A stretch of DNA of 64,000 nt from Solanum dulcamara (Eukaryota > Streptophyta > Magnoliopsida > Solanales > Solanaceae): assembly GCF_947179165.1 (NCBI RefSeq), contig NC_077245.1:24100740-24164739 (forward strand), read 5' to 3'. Under the pieces are notes generated by a model, which saw nothing but the letters and a program-made list of their open reading frames with translations, did no database searches and was not told the origin of the DNA. Position 1 is the first letter of the stretch; the number at the start of each line of letters is the position of its first letter. The position numbers were made by a program, and so were the translations under genes. Below, one piece after another: positions 34,641 to 46,968 of this stretch.

Positions 34641-35862
34641 GAGCATAACTGGCCTAAAAATTGTAAGATCAATTTTAAGATCAATGAAGAAGGAAAAGGA
34701 AAAAAGTGTGGAATTGAAGCCACGTTGAATGGAGAACCCTATGCGGTGGGCAAGGGAATGGAAGCCACATTGAATTAGCCAATATTGTTATGACTAAAAT
34801 GTCCTCAAACTAAATATTTAATGACTAAAATCAGACATGTTGATACCCAGCACTACCCACTCTTCTATAATAGTAGAAAAAAAGATGAGAGCATAACTGG
34901 CCTAAAGATTGTAAGATCAATTTTAAGATCAATGAAGAAGGAAAAGGAAAAAAAGTGTAGAATTAAAGCCACGTTGAATGGAGAACCCCATGCGGTGGAC
35001 AAGGAAATGGAAGCCACGTTGAATTAACCAATATTGTTATGATTAAAATGTCCTCAACCTAAATATTTAATGATTAAAAACAGGCATGTTGATACCCAGC
35101 ACTACCCACTCTTCTATAATTTAATATGAGAGTATAACTGGCCTAAAGATTGTAAGATCAATTTTAAGATCAATGAAGAAGGAAAAGGAAAAAAAGTGTG
35201 GAATTAAAGCCACGTTGAATGGAGAACCCTATGCGGTGGGCAAGGGAATGGAAGCCACGTTGAATTAACCAATATTGTTATGACTAAAATGTCCTCAAAC
35301 TAAATATTTAATGACTAAAATCAGACATGTTGATACCCAGCACTATCCACTCTTCTATAATAGTAGAAAAAAAGATGAGAGCATAACTGGCCTAAAGATT
35401 GTAAGATCAATTTTAAGATCAATGAAGAAGGAAAAGGAAAAAAAGTGTAGAATTAAAGCCACGTTGAATGGAGAACCCCATGCGGTGGACAAGGAAATGG
35501 AAGCCACGTTGAATTAACCAATATTATTATGATTAAAATGTCCTCAACCTAAATATTTAATAATTAAAAACAGGCATGTTGATACCCAGCACTACCCACT
35601 CTTCTATAATTTAATATGAGAGTATAACTGGCCTAAAGATTGTAAGATCAATTTTAAGATCAATGAAGAAGGAAAAGGAAAATAATGTGGAATTGAAGCC
35701 ACGTTGAATGGAGAACCCTATGCGGTGGGTAAGGAAATGGAAGCCACATTGAATTAGCCAATATTATTATGACAAAAATGTCCTCAAACTAAATAGTTAA
35801 TGACTAAAAATAGACATGTTGATACCCAGCGCTACCACTCTTCTATAAAAGTAGAAAAGGGT
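34641..35862 (+). repeat. Tandem array, five units alternating 248 and 241 bp (490-bp dimer)
   Basis: Units start with GAG(C/T)ATAACTGGCCTAAA at 34641, 34889, 35130, 35379 and 35620, i.e. spacings 248, 241, 249, 241. Two linker types alternate: TAGTAGAAAAAAAGATGA before units 2 and 4, and TTTAATATGAG before units 3 and 5. A 68-codon frame at 34821-35027 recurs with identical translation at 35311-35517, exactly 490 bp apart, showing a recent dimer duplication. The frame itself is probably not a gene. Confidence 0.92.
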
Positions 35863-36466
35863 GAAATTTGCCCTGAAAATTTCGAGACCACCATAGATAG
35901 GTTTTCAAGAGGATTCAAAGCATCACTACTGTTTATTCTACTCAAAATAATAGTGATATAAAAAACAAAATTGAGAATTGAAAGATCAAAGAAAATAGCA
36001 TCAAAGACAGAGTTTCATTTAAGCTCAAAACACCAAAATCAATCAAGATTGGGTTAGAAATGGACATTCCGAGATAAATATCAGGTCTTAGACCAGCTAC
36101 AGGCAGAACACTGGTGGTTATCAATAGAAATGACTTACAACTCTATTTTCCCCTTCTCCCATGTATTCTCTTTTGTTGTCTAAGAATTGGATTGATTTTT
36201 CTCGAGATTTTTGATTAGTGAATCAAGTTTATCGGGTAAATTTTTGGTGAGTTGAGAGACTAGGGATTTCAATTTTTTCACATTTGGAAATTGGATTTGG
36301 GACTTCATTTTTCACATCTATGGGCAGTGGGTTGTGGGATTGGGTCACTGACTCCCAAATTGGGTCAGCCTGTGTGGATGTGTATACAAGTTACACCTAT
36401 AGAGTGTTAGATTGTAGTGTAGTTAAACTTTGATTTTTTAGTTAAGTTACATACAAAATTATTTTA
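35863..36466. other. Unassigned flank of the tandem array
   Basis: No supported gene or repeat boundary; AT-rich with one short minus-strand frame at 36124-35942 lacking recognisable features. Confidence 0.4.
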
Positions 36467-36731
36467 GTTATAATTAGGGGTAAGCAAAATTGAACTGAAA
36501 AAAACTACCAATCAAATCAAATCGAGAAAAAAAACCCGATTAGTAGTCTAGTTAAACTTGGTTTGGTATTGGAAAAAAACTGACTATACTCTGGTTGGTT
36601 TGGTTTGAACTTAAAAAAGTCAATTCGAGACCAAACCAACCCATTATCAAATATATAATTTTTACAATTTATACATCAAATATATAATTTTTACAATTTA
36701 TTTTATACATATGTTACGCCCCGAGCCTACA

Positions 36732-38798
36732 TGTAACACCTAGAGCACTCTAAGTTCATATCAAGTTTGGTTAGTGCAGGAGGTCTTGAGTGTATAAAAT
36801 TTTGGGATTTATGGACAAGGTTTATGGTTCGTAAATGTAAGTACAGCTCGTGGAGTTGATCCATAGATGATACTTTAGAAATAGGAAAATAGGTCTTAGA
36901 TTTACGAGCTAGGTTTACGGCTCATAAACTCTTTTAGAGGTGATAGACAATGTTCATAGATCAACTTCAGAGAGTTGGATTTTTGGTTGAACAGAACGAG
37001 AAGTTTTAATGGATCGTAGAAGATTTTACGAATCGTTGCTAGGACTCATAACCCAAATAGAAACTCAGAATTTTCCCAGACTTTTACAGATAAACAATTC
37101 CTATCGTAAAAGAAAATACAAGTCGTAGATTGGTCTCATAGTTTGAAACTTCATAAACTCAGGTCCTCCCTCTGATTTCTATGAACAGAGATCTATGGTC
37201 CATAGATAGAACTATAGTCCATAGATGACCCTCGTTAAATCTGCCAACAACTTTTTAAACAGAATTGTTTTGTCATTTTTCACTCTTTTAATTCCTATAC
37301 TATGTCGTTTTGGACTATTCTAAGTATGAATAAAGGATTCTTAGTGATTTAAACCCTCCCTTACATGCTCAAAGTCCCAAATCAAGTTTCTTCTCTCTCA
37401 AATTTCCTTTCAAGAAAAAGCTAGGGCTCCAAGCTTCAAGTCTCCATTCATGGGATTTAAGTTAGGGTTCTTCAATCCAGGTATGTAGGATTTCATCAAT
37501 GAGTTCCCTTTTACTCATTGAGTCCCAAAAAAAATCAAATTTTCAAGTTATAAATTCTCCAAACCTAGGATTTCCATGGATTCTTGATGCGAATTAGTTT
37601 CTTTTCATGATTAGCCTCCAATTGCATGATTTTGATATAATTTTATATTTTCAATGGTATTTTTCATGAACCTCCAAGTATACAAGTATTTTCATGACTT
37701 AGAACTATGTTATTTCAGAAAGCATGTTTTCAGATTATCACGTTTCATGATTTTAGATACTTTCATATAAAATGTCTTTCAGTTAATATCAATTATTATC
37801 AGTTTATCGTGATTCATAAGCTATTCAATATTTTCAATTTACCAGTATAAGTCAGTATTATCAAATTATTGTCTATAGTTATTGCATATTTTTATGGGAG
37901 TTATACTTAACACCCAGCGGATTTAGAGATGAAGAATTTTATTTAGCATTCGTGAACCTTTAGCAGCAATTTCTAGGTTCCATAACTACATGACACCATA
38001 GGATTTTAAGGGCCTTTTAATCAATTCAGGCTAGCTCTTTAGTCATTATAGACATTAGCTTAGTAGATTCACATTAGCTCCGATCAACCTATGTACCTTG
38101 GTAAAGTACATTGGTCTCTTTTGATGGAGATTATACTCAAACTCCATGCAGTAGATCACATGGTTATATGTAAGTTTTAGTATCTCTCATAGTCATTTTT
38201 TCCAGCTATTGCATAATCAAGCATTCAGTCATTTCAATACAGTTTTATTCAGTTTTCATGTAAGCTACTTAATCTTTGCATCAACATGACTTTACAGTTT
38301 AGCATGTACAATTACCACATTTATTATGCTTTACCTTTCATACTCAGTACATTCAAAGTACTGATCGCATACTTTTTATCTATATTGTGTGATAATGTAG
38401 TAACCGATGTTGAACATTCACGCTGCTCTTAGGATGAGTTTTGATCAGCATAATTAGCTTGTTGGTGAGTCCTCACAATTCAGGGTCGACCTCTATCTTT
38501 GATTTCAACATTTACTTTTAGTTTTAGACATTTGGAGTTATCTAGGAATTTGTCCTAGCAACTCGTCTTAGTAGAGACTTTTCAAACAGTCGGTCCAGAT
38601 TCCTCTTTTGTGTTACTCAGATATTTGCCTATTTTAGTTTTGTTTAAATAGACCTATTCATGTTATCTCCCTTATTTCAGTTATATTCATTTGTTGATTT
38701 TGTTAATCTTAGTCGCAGGTCATACCACGAGGTTAGATTGGGGTCACTTGTGGCTCTAAGCACCGTGTCGCGACTCAGGGTAGTCTCAAGTCATAAAA
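36732..38798 (+). repeat. Gypsy 5' LTR (about 2.07 kb)
   Basis: Starts TGTAACACCTAGAG and aligns along its first ~1.25 kb with 45726-46968. The right end is set by the primer-binding site; the exact end is uncertain by a few bases. Confidence 0.8.
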
Positions 38799-39015
38799 AA
38801 CTTAGTATCAAAGAATTATGTTTAAGTGTCTTAGGGTATCTAAAATCCACATTAAGCAAAGTTTTATTCATGGATGTGATGTGTGCCATGTCTATGAATA
38901 AGAGGCTATGAAACATTTTAAGAAATACTTTACTTATTTCATACTCTCAGTTATACGATAGAGTGCAACTCTACATAATCTCCTTCTAACTCATGCTCTG
39001 GACGTTTACAACAAC

Positions 39016-40155
39016 ATGCCTAACAGAAGTGCCTATATCAGAAGGAACAAAAATAAAGAGCAACAAGCACCACTAGCTCAAGCAGACCTATTGAATGGGC
39101 AAGTGTCTCATGTCTAGTTTAGGGGTATTTTTCAAGTTCTAGACCAAGCTATGACTGCCAAGACCAATCGATAGGTTGTGTCCCCAGTCAACCTATATGA
39201 AAATACAGTAGCTACTAGAGTCTAGTACTTCACTCGAATGAACCCTCTAGAGTTTTATGGTTCAAAGGTGGATGAGGATCCACATGGGTTTATAAGGGCA
39301 TCCAAAAGATTATTGAGATCATGGGTATCACTCCAGTCGAGAGTGCTGATTTAGTCGCCTATCAATTGAAGGGAATGGCTGAGATTTCGAACAAACAATG
39401 GAAGGATGATAGGGTCAAAGATGCAGGCCCAATTGATTGGGACAAGTTTGAGGCTGCCTTTCTGGACTTGTTTTTTTCGCTAGAGTTGAGGAAAGCCGAG
39501 GTCCAAAAGTTCATAAACTTGAAGTAAGGTAACATGACTGTGAAGGAGTACCCTTTGAAGTTTACTCAACTCTTGTAGTATGCTTCGACTATGGTGGCCA
39601 ACTCTAGTGCCTGCATGAGTAAGTTTGTCTCTTGTGTTTCTGAGATTGTGGTGAAAAAAAGCACGACTGTGATGTTGATCAATAAGATGGACACCTCCCA
39701 CTTGATAACTCATTCTCAACAGATTGCGGAAGAAAAGCTTACGAAGAGCTCGGGATTACAAGAGAGCTCAAACATATAATGTGGACTACTCTTATTAGAA
39801 ACAAGGAGGTGGTATTCATTCTCAGTTTTGTCATAAATATTCAGGCCTGACCATATCTTCTGTTAGTGCTCTGATGCCTAAGTTCAGGAAAGACAACAAG
39901 GATAGGGCACCAGACTCTCATGATAGTGTCACAAATGGTTGCACATTTTTGGTCTGTCAGAAGTGTGGTAAGAATCATCCGGGAGAGTGCATGGCTGGTA
40001 GTGGTGTATGTTTTAAATGTGGCAAGATAGGTCACACAATAAGGGATTGCCCATCATCCATAGGTAAGGGCATGGATGTTCACCAGCATACTCAACCTAA
40101 CACTTCATCATGTCGCCCGACTCTGCAATGTACCTCATCTAGTACTAGTGACTAA
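39016..40155 (+). pseudogene. Gypsy Gag remnant with zinc knuckle
   Basis: From ATG 39016, interrupted by stops. NPLEFYGSKVDEDP is typical of plant Gypsy capsid regions. A CX2CX4HX4C knuckle CFKCGKIGHTIRDC is intact at about 40009-40050. Confidence 0.85.
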
Positions 40156-40199
40156 CAATGACAAGACAGGTTTTATGATCTTCAAACTCGATAAGAATA

Positions 40200-43100
40200 G
40201 GGGGATTCTCTCGACGTAGTCAATAGTATATTACGAGTCTTTCAATTTGATATTTATGCTTTGTTAGATCCAGGAGTTACACTCTCCTTTGTAACTCCTT
40301 ATGTTGCAGTAAATTTCAATATCAGTCTCGAAATCTTGTTAGAACCTTTCTTAGTCTCTACTCTTGTTATTAAATCACTCTTAGGTAAACATGTATACAG
40401 AAATTGTCCAATCTTTATCTTTTAGTAAATTACCTCAAATGAACTAGTAGAGTTAGACATGCTTGATTTTGATATCATTCTTGGCATGGACTATTTATAA
40501 TATTATTATGCCTCAGTCGAATGTAGAACGAGAGTCGTAAAATTTCAGTTTCTGAATGATCCAGTCATAGAATAGAAGGGTAGTACCTCAACGACTATAG
40601 GTCGATTTTTTTCTTACCTTAAGGCCAGGAAGATGATTTCTAAGAGTTGCATCTAGCATCTAGTCGGGGTTAAGGATTCTAATTCTGAAATCGCAACCCT
40701 TCATTCAGTTCCAATAGTAAATGAATTTCAGATATATTTCCTAAATATCTTTGTGGAGTCCCTCCCGAAAGGAAAATTGACTTTGGCATAGACCTTCTTC
40801 CAGATACCTAGCCTATGTCTATTCCTCCTTAGAGAATGGCTCCAACTGAGCATAAAGAGTTGAAGGATTAGTTAAAGGACCTTTTAGATAAAGGTTTCAT
40901 CAGACAAAATATCTCTCCATAGGGTGCTCTAGTTCTCTTTGTGCGTAATAAAGATGTCCCTTTTAGAATGTGCATCGATTACCTCCAGTTGAACAAGGTC
41001 ACAATCAAGAATAAGTATCATATCCCCAGGATTGATTACTTGCTCGACCAATTTTAGTGCGCCATTTTTTTCTCTAAGATAAACCTCAGATCAGGCTATC
41101 ATCACCTTAGAGTCAGAGAATGTAATATTCCGAAGATAGCTTTCAGGACTCGATATGGTCATTATGAATTTGTGGTTGTTTGCTAAGTTTATCAAGCGTG
41201 AATTTCGACCGAGGTCAATAGCATTTTTGTAACACCTCGTACTATTCTAACTTAGATTATTCCAAGAACAAAGAGAAAAATCTAGAAAAAAATGAATTTG
41301 GGACCAAGTCCCCATCCAAAGTAAAATATTTGCGAAAATCCAAACTGGGGACCAAGTCAACGACGCGGACCTGTAAAGGTAATTTTGAATTGGGAAAATT
41401 TTTAGACAGTAAAGTCCACGATGTCTCTGCGTCACGGGAAAGAAAAAATTCAGAAAATTGGATCTGGGGACCTGAAAGCTTATTTTTGCCTGACTTTTAT
41501 TTTAATGAGGGGAGTTTTGGTCTTTTTTTACCTTTTTCAAACTTAACAAAGTACCTTTTGCGACTATAATTCGTCCTTTATCAGTACCCAGAGGGGTGTT
41601 TTCCTCATTAAACACCCAAAACTTTTGAGAGTAAGAACTAAAGAGAAGAGGAGAAGCTAGGGTTCAAGGATTTCAAGCCTACTCTTTAGTTTTCACTTCG
41701 GAAATCTTCATTCCATGTATGTAAGGCTATCATAACGATAGACTATGCTCGTCCTCATGCCCTATATCTCTATATAATCAAGTTGAGTTTCAAGATTGAA
41801 TTTTTAATTCCAATAATGCTAATTCTTGAGTTTTCTATCTAAATTCCATTGTGCTCTTGGGTATATTCAAATATATATTGATGAGTTTCTTGAGTTGAGT
41901 TTTGAGATTTGGGATTCACGGTTGCATTCACATGAACCCTAGTTGAATTTTATATTTATTATTTTATGCATTATTTGAGTTAAAGAATGAGTAATTATTT
42001 TCATCATTTGATTGAAACATAGCTTGAGCATGAGTTGAATTTGAGAAGCCTTTCATTTATCATTTTGAAGTTGAGTTGAGTTTGAGTAGTCTTTTATGTA
42101 TCATTTTGAGCATGAGTTGAGAAGTCTCTTAATCACTATTTTGAGCATGAGAATTATTGTGTATAAATGATGTGAATATTTTTAAACACCTATTTTGGGA
42201 TTGATTTAAGAAGTCAAATGCTTCTTTGAAATACATTCATTGGTTGAGTTTATGTTTATTTTAAAGAGAAGAGATGAGTTGAGTTTTGAGCTAAGTCCAA
42301 AAGAGACTAATTGAGCTAATTGAGTAAATACACTCAATTGAATTATGAGCATAATTAATTATATTATGGGAGTAGTATTGAGCACCGATTTGGGTAAGAG
42401 TATAGAGCAACTCAAACCCCATAAACTATGTAGCCAGTGTAGAATAGGATCGTATCATTCATTCGTTCGACTCTTCATTGTCCCAAAAGATAACTTTATT
42501 GGATCCAGAGATGAGTTTGTGTCCCTTACCTTAGCAAGGTATTGGACGGCTATGGCAACAACAAAAATTTGTTGTGTCATCACGTAGCTCATAAGTTATG
42601 GTTGTCGGTTAGAGAAACTTCCCAAGAAGTAAATTATTATATTTTATACATTGAGTAGCATTAATATCTTTTAAAGCATTGTCTCTTATTGTATTTCATA
42701 CTATTTGAGTTGAGCTATTTTCAGAGTTGAGTTCTTGAGTTGAGTATCCTTAGTAAGTTTCCTTTTGCCATTTTACATACTCGTACATTCCATGTACTAA
42801 CGCTTTTCGACCTGCATCATTTTATGATGCACATATAGGTGATAAAGATCCTCAACCAATACACTATTGAAGATCAGTCCCTACCCAGCTTTTGGTGAGA
42901 CCTCTTTGCATTCAGAGATGCTCTTGAGTCTTTACTTTTCAGTTATTGATTATTAGTTTAAGGTAGTCGTGGGCCTGTCTCAGTACCTATCTCAGAGTCA
43001 GTATTCTAGAAGCTTCATAGACTAGTAGACAATGTCCAATTTATTTCCTTGAGTATATTTTGAAAACATTGAGTTAAGTATCATACATTATTATATATTT

Positions 43101-43440
43101 TTGCTTTATAATTTATGCTAAAGAGTATTAAGTTGAATGTTTCTTTGTGCTTCTGTGAGCTTATTTATGAGTTAGAGCCTTCCATTGAGTGAGTTAGCGA
43201 GGCCAAGTGGTTCCCTTGGGACTAGTAATAGTTTCCAAGTGCTGGCCACGTCCAAGGTGTAGGCTCGAGATGTGACAATTTCTTGTCCGTATAATTTCTA
43301 GAGAGGGCATTCAGGTTGATCCTCAAGAGACTGAAGCAGTTAAGAACTGACCTAGACCCCTTTCTCCTTTAGAAATCAGGAGTTTCTTGGGTTTAGCTGG
43401 TTACTATAGTTTATTAAACAATTTTCATCCATTGCTTCTC
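40200..43440 (+). pseudogene. Gypsy protease and reverse transcriptase remnant, catalytic region deleted, split by a solo LTR
   Basis: The protease (ALLDPGVTLSFVTP near 40255; DFDIILGMDYL near 40467) has DPG in place of the usual D-T/S-G. Reverse transcriptase runs 40790-41180 ([21 protein letters not shown]) and then jumps directly to the FAKFIKREF segment at 41187, so the block with the catalytic Asp-Asp motif is missing. The frame resumes after the LTR at 43278 with SREGIQVDPQETEA and SFLGLAGYY. Confidence 0.82.
41228..43277 (+). mobile_element. Solo Gypsy LTR (2.05 kb) nested in the reverse transcriptase
   Basis: Starts TGTAACACCTCG and ends GGTGTAGGCTCGAGATGTGACA. Flanked by ATTTT (41223-41227) and ATTTC (43278-43282), a 5-bp TSD with one mismatch. 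No internal retrotransposon genes, so it is a recombination product. Confidence 0.82.
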
Positions 43441-43442
43441 TT

Positions 43443-45470
43443 TTGTCTAGATTGACTCAGAAGAAATTCAAGTTTCAGTGGTCCAAAGCTTGTGAGAAAA
43501 GTTTTCAAGAATTGAAAACTCGACTTACAATGACACCACTTTTGATTCTACTAGAGGGTTCAGATAGGTTTTTGTTGTGTTATGATGCCTCCAGAATTGC
43601 TCTAGGTTGTGTGTTAATGCAACATGGTAAGGTCATAGCTTATATTTCCACGCAACTCAAAGTTTATGAGAAGAAATACCCGTGTCACGAACTTAAGTTG
43701 GTAGTAGTAGTGTTTGCCTTGAAGATTTGGAGGCACTATTTTTATAGTGTTCACATGGATGTATTTACATATCATAAGAGCCTACGACATATGGTTAATT
43801 AGAGGGAGTTGATCTTTGCCAGTGGAGATGGCTTGAATTATTGAAGGATTACGACATGAGTGTCTTATACCATCTTGGTAAAGCCAATGTTAGTGGGGAT
43901 GCTCTCAGTAGGTTGTTTATGAACAATGTTGCTCACACTGAGGATGAGAAGAAAGAGTTAGATCAAGATGTTCACAAACTTACTCATTTGGGAGTTCATT
44001 TGGTGGATTCAGCAGATAGTGAAGTTATCATCTAGAATGGTTCAGAATCGTCTTATGTGATGGATGTTAAGGAAAAGCAGAATGATGACCCAACCTTGGT
44101 CGAGTTGAAGGAAGCAATCCTTAAAAAGGTTTTTAAGGCTTTCTCCTAATGGGCAGATGATGTGCTTTATTACTGGAATTGGCTATGTATTTCAAATGAT
44201 GATCTGAGACAAGGATATTATTAGAAGTTCACAGTCCTCAATATTTTATATACCTAGGAGCCACTAAAATGCACCGTGATTTGCGGAAAGTCTATTGGTA
44301 GAATAGAATGAAGAAAGATATTGCAGAATTTGGGGCTAAATATCCAAATTGCAAATAATTTAAGGTTGTGCATTAGAAACTAGGAGGTATGACTCAAGAT
44401 ATCAGTATTCTTACTTGGAAGTGGGAAGATTTGATTTTGGAATTCATCATAGGTTTACCTCACACGCGTTCGACAATATAATTCTACATGGGTGGTTGTA
44501 GACTGAATGACTAAGGCAACATATTTCCTCATTTTTAATACTTCCTATTCAGCCGAGGATTATGCTAGACTTTACATTTGGGACTTGTTTAGATTGTATG
44601 GAGTTCCATTATCCATTATCTCAAATAAGAGTATTCAGTTTACCTCTCAGTTTTTCGCGATCATTTCGAAAAGGTCTTGGTAATCACATTAAGTTTAGAA
44701 CAAATTTCCACCCATAGACAGATAGCTAGGACAAATGGACTATTAGACATTGGAAGATATGTTGACAGCTTGTGTGATCGACTTTAAAGGTAATTGGGAT
44801 GGTCATTTGGCTTTGATTGAGTTTGCTTATAATAACAGTTACCACTCCAGTATTTAGATGGCTCAATTTGAGGCACTTTATGGTAGGAGGTGTAGGTCTC
44901 TTGAAGGGTGATTTGAGGTTGGTGAAGTGGCTTTGATAGGGCTCGGTCAGTTCATGAGGCTATGGAAAAAGTTCTATCTATTAGAGGAGGATTAAAAACA
45001 ACCCAGAGTAGACAGAAATACTATGCAAATGTGAGGAGAAGGAAGCTTAAATTTGCTGGTGACGATTGGGTTTATCTAAAAATATCACCTATAAAGGGGT
45101 GATAAGGTTCTGTAAGAAAGGAAAGCTCAGTCCCCATATATAGGCCCTTACCAGATTCTGAGACATTTTGGGAAAGTGACTAATGAGTTAGATTTTATCA
45201 CAAAGCTAGAATCAGTGCATCCAGTATTTCATCTGTCCTTGTTGAAGAAAGGCATTAGTGATCCAACTTCAGTGTTGCCTTTAGAGAGCGTTCGTGTAAA
45301 ATAAAGCCTCTCTTACAAAGAGGTCCCAATTGAGATTCTTGATCGACAGGTTCGTAAGTTGAGGAATAAGGAAGTCACTACAGTGAAAGTCCTTTGGAGG
45401 AATCAGTTAGTTCAGGGAGCTACTTAGAAAGCAGAAGCAGATATGATGGCTAAGTACCCCCACCTCTTTT
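43443..45470 (+). pseudogene. Gypsy RNase H, integrase and chromodomain remnant
   Basis: The RNase H-like frame 43443-43802 has LLCYDASRIALGCVLMQHGKV and the YEKKYPCHELKLVVVVFALK pattern. VLYHLGKANVSGDALSR follows at 43862. Integrase pieces lie at 44270-44900 with many stops. At 45300-45470, PIEILDRQVRKLRNKEV and VKVLWRNQLV mark the C-terminal chromodomain-type region that defines chromoviruses. Confidence 0.85.
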
Positions 45471-45725
45471 TTTCTAGTTCAGTTCTAATGGGAGGTAATA
45501 GTTCCTTCATAGTATTCTATTTAGATTCATGTATTCCAGTTACTCTCATGTCTCAGTTTGCATGCATGTTCATGACATCAGTTCAATTTTCATGTTTTAG
45601 TTTGGAATCAATCACTCCATCAGTTTTCAGTGTTTAGCTGTCAATATTAGGTTGCAGATCTTTTCCCATTCTTTTCAACCTAGTTAGACTCTGTTCGAAG
45701 ACGAATGTTCCTAAGGGAGTGATAT

Positions 45726-46968
45726 TGTAACATTTTAGAAGACCCTAAGTTCAAATCAGGTTTGGTCAATGTATAAAGTCTTGAGTCTGTAAAATTTTTG
45801 AATTTATGGACAAGGTTACGGGTTGTAAATATAAGTACTGCTTATGGAGTTGATCTGTAGATGATACTTTAGAAACAGAAAAATGGGCCTAAGATTTACA
45901 AGTCAGGTTTACGGCCGGTAAACCTTTTACGTGTCATAGACATGGTTTGTAGATCGACTTTATAGAGTTGTATTTTTGGTTGAACGGGACGAGAAGGTAT
46001 TACAAATCCTAGAAGATTTTATAAGTCGTAGTTGGGACTTGGAAACCAAACCTCAGAAACTCAGAATCTTCCTTGACTTTTATTGATGAACGCTATGGAT
46101 CATAAAAGGAACTACGAGCCATAGATGGGTCTCATAGTTTGAAACTTCAGAAACTCAGGTCCTCCCTCTAATTTCTATAGATAGGGATCTATAATGCGTA
46201 GACGGAACTACAGTTCGTAGATGGCCCTTGTAGAACCTGGAAACAACTTTTAATTAGGGCCGTTTTGGTCTTTTTCATTTTTTTAATTCTTATACAACGT
46301 TGTTTTGGACTATTCTCAGTGGGGTTAAAGGATTCTTAGTGATCTAAACCCTCTCTCACACACTTAAATTCTCCATATTATGTTTCTTCTCTCTAAGGTT
46401 TCCTCTCAATCAAGAAATCGGGTTTCAAGCTTCAAGTCTCCATTTAAGAATTTAAATTCGGGTTCTTCAGTCCAGGATGTGGAATTACATCAATGGGTTC
46501 TCTTTCACCCATTGAGTACAAAAAATATACATTTTCAAGTTTATTAAAATTTTCCAAACCTAGGATTTCTAGGATTTTCATGGATTTTGATGCAAATCAA
46601 TTTCTTTTCATGATTATCCTCCAATTGCATAATTTTGATATAATTCCATGTTTTCAATGATATTTTTCATGAATCCTCAAGTATACGGGTATTTTCATGA
46701 CTTAGAACTATGTTATTTTAGAAGCATGTTTTAAGATTATCAGATTTCATGATTTTAGATACTTTCAGATAAAATGTCTTTCAGTTATCAGTTTATCATG
46801 ATTCATGAGCTACTCACTATTTTCAGTTTATCAGTATAAGTCATTATTATTAGATTATTATTGTCTTTAGTTATTGCATATTTCCATGGGAGTTATACTT
46901 AGCACCGAGCATATTTAGGAATGAAGGATTTCAATCAACATTCATGAACTTCTAGTAGCAATCTCTAA
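45726..46968 (+). repeat. Gypsy 3' LTR, truncated (about 1.24 kb)
   Basis: Aligns with 36732-37975 of the 5' LTR (shared ATTTATGGACAAGG, TAGTTATTGCATATTT). Similarity ends at about 46968, where the inverted LTR sequence begins. Confidence 0.8.

Larger units (their letters stand above)
36732..46968 (+). mobile_element. Ty3/Gypsy chromovirus-type retrotransposon (Tekay/Del-like), 3'-truncated
   Basis: 5' LTR 36732-38798, then a degenerate tRNA-Met primer site (TTAGTATCAAAG, 38802-38813). Gag, protease, reverse transcriptase, RNase H, integrase and chromodomain remnants follow in that order, then a purine tract (AAGGGAGTGATA) and the 3' LTR from 45726. The 3' LTR breaks off at about 46968, fused to an inverted LTR. 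Stops throughout and a reverse-transcriptase deletion; not autonomous. A solo LTR (41228-43277) is nested inside. Confidence 0.88.

Noticed and set aside
34821..35517. Two identical 68-residue reading frames as a duplicated small gene
   Set aside because: They lie wholly inside the 490-bp tandem dimer, which extends well beyond the frames; identity is explained by duplication, and no start context, family or splice evidence supports coding.
34641..35862. CRISPR-like array
   Set aside because: Units of about 245 bp are contiguous repeats without short repeats and unique spacers, in a plant nuclear genome.
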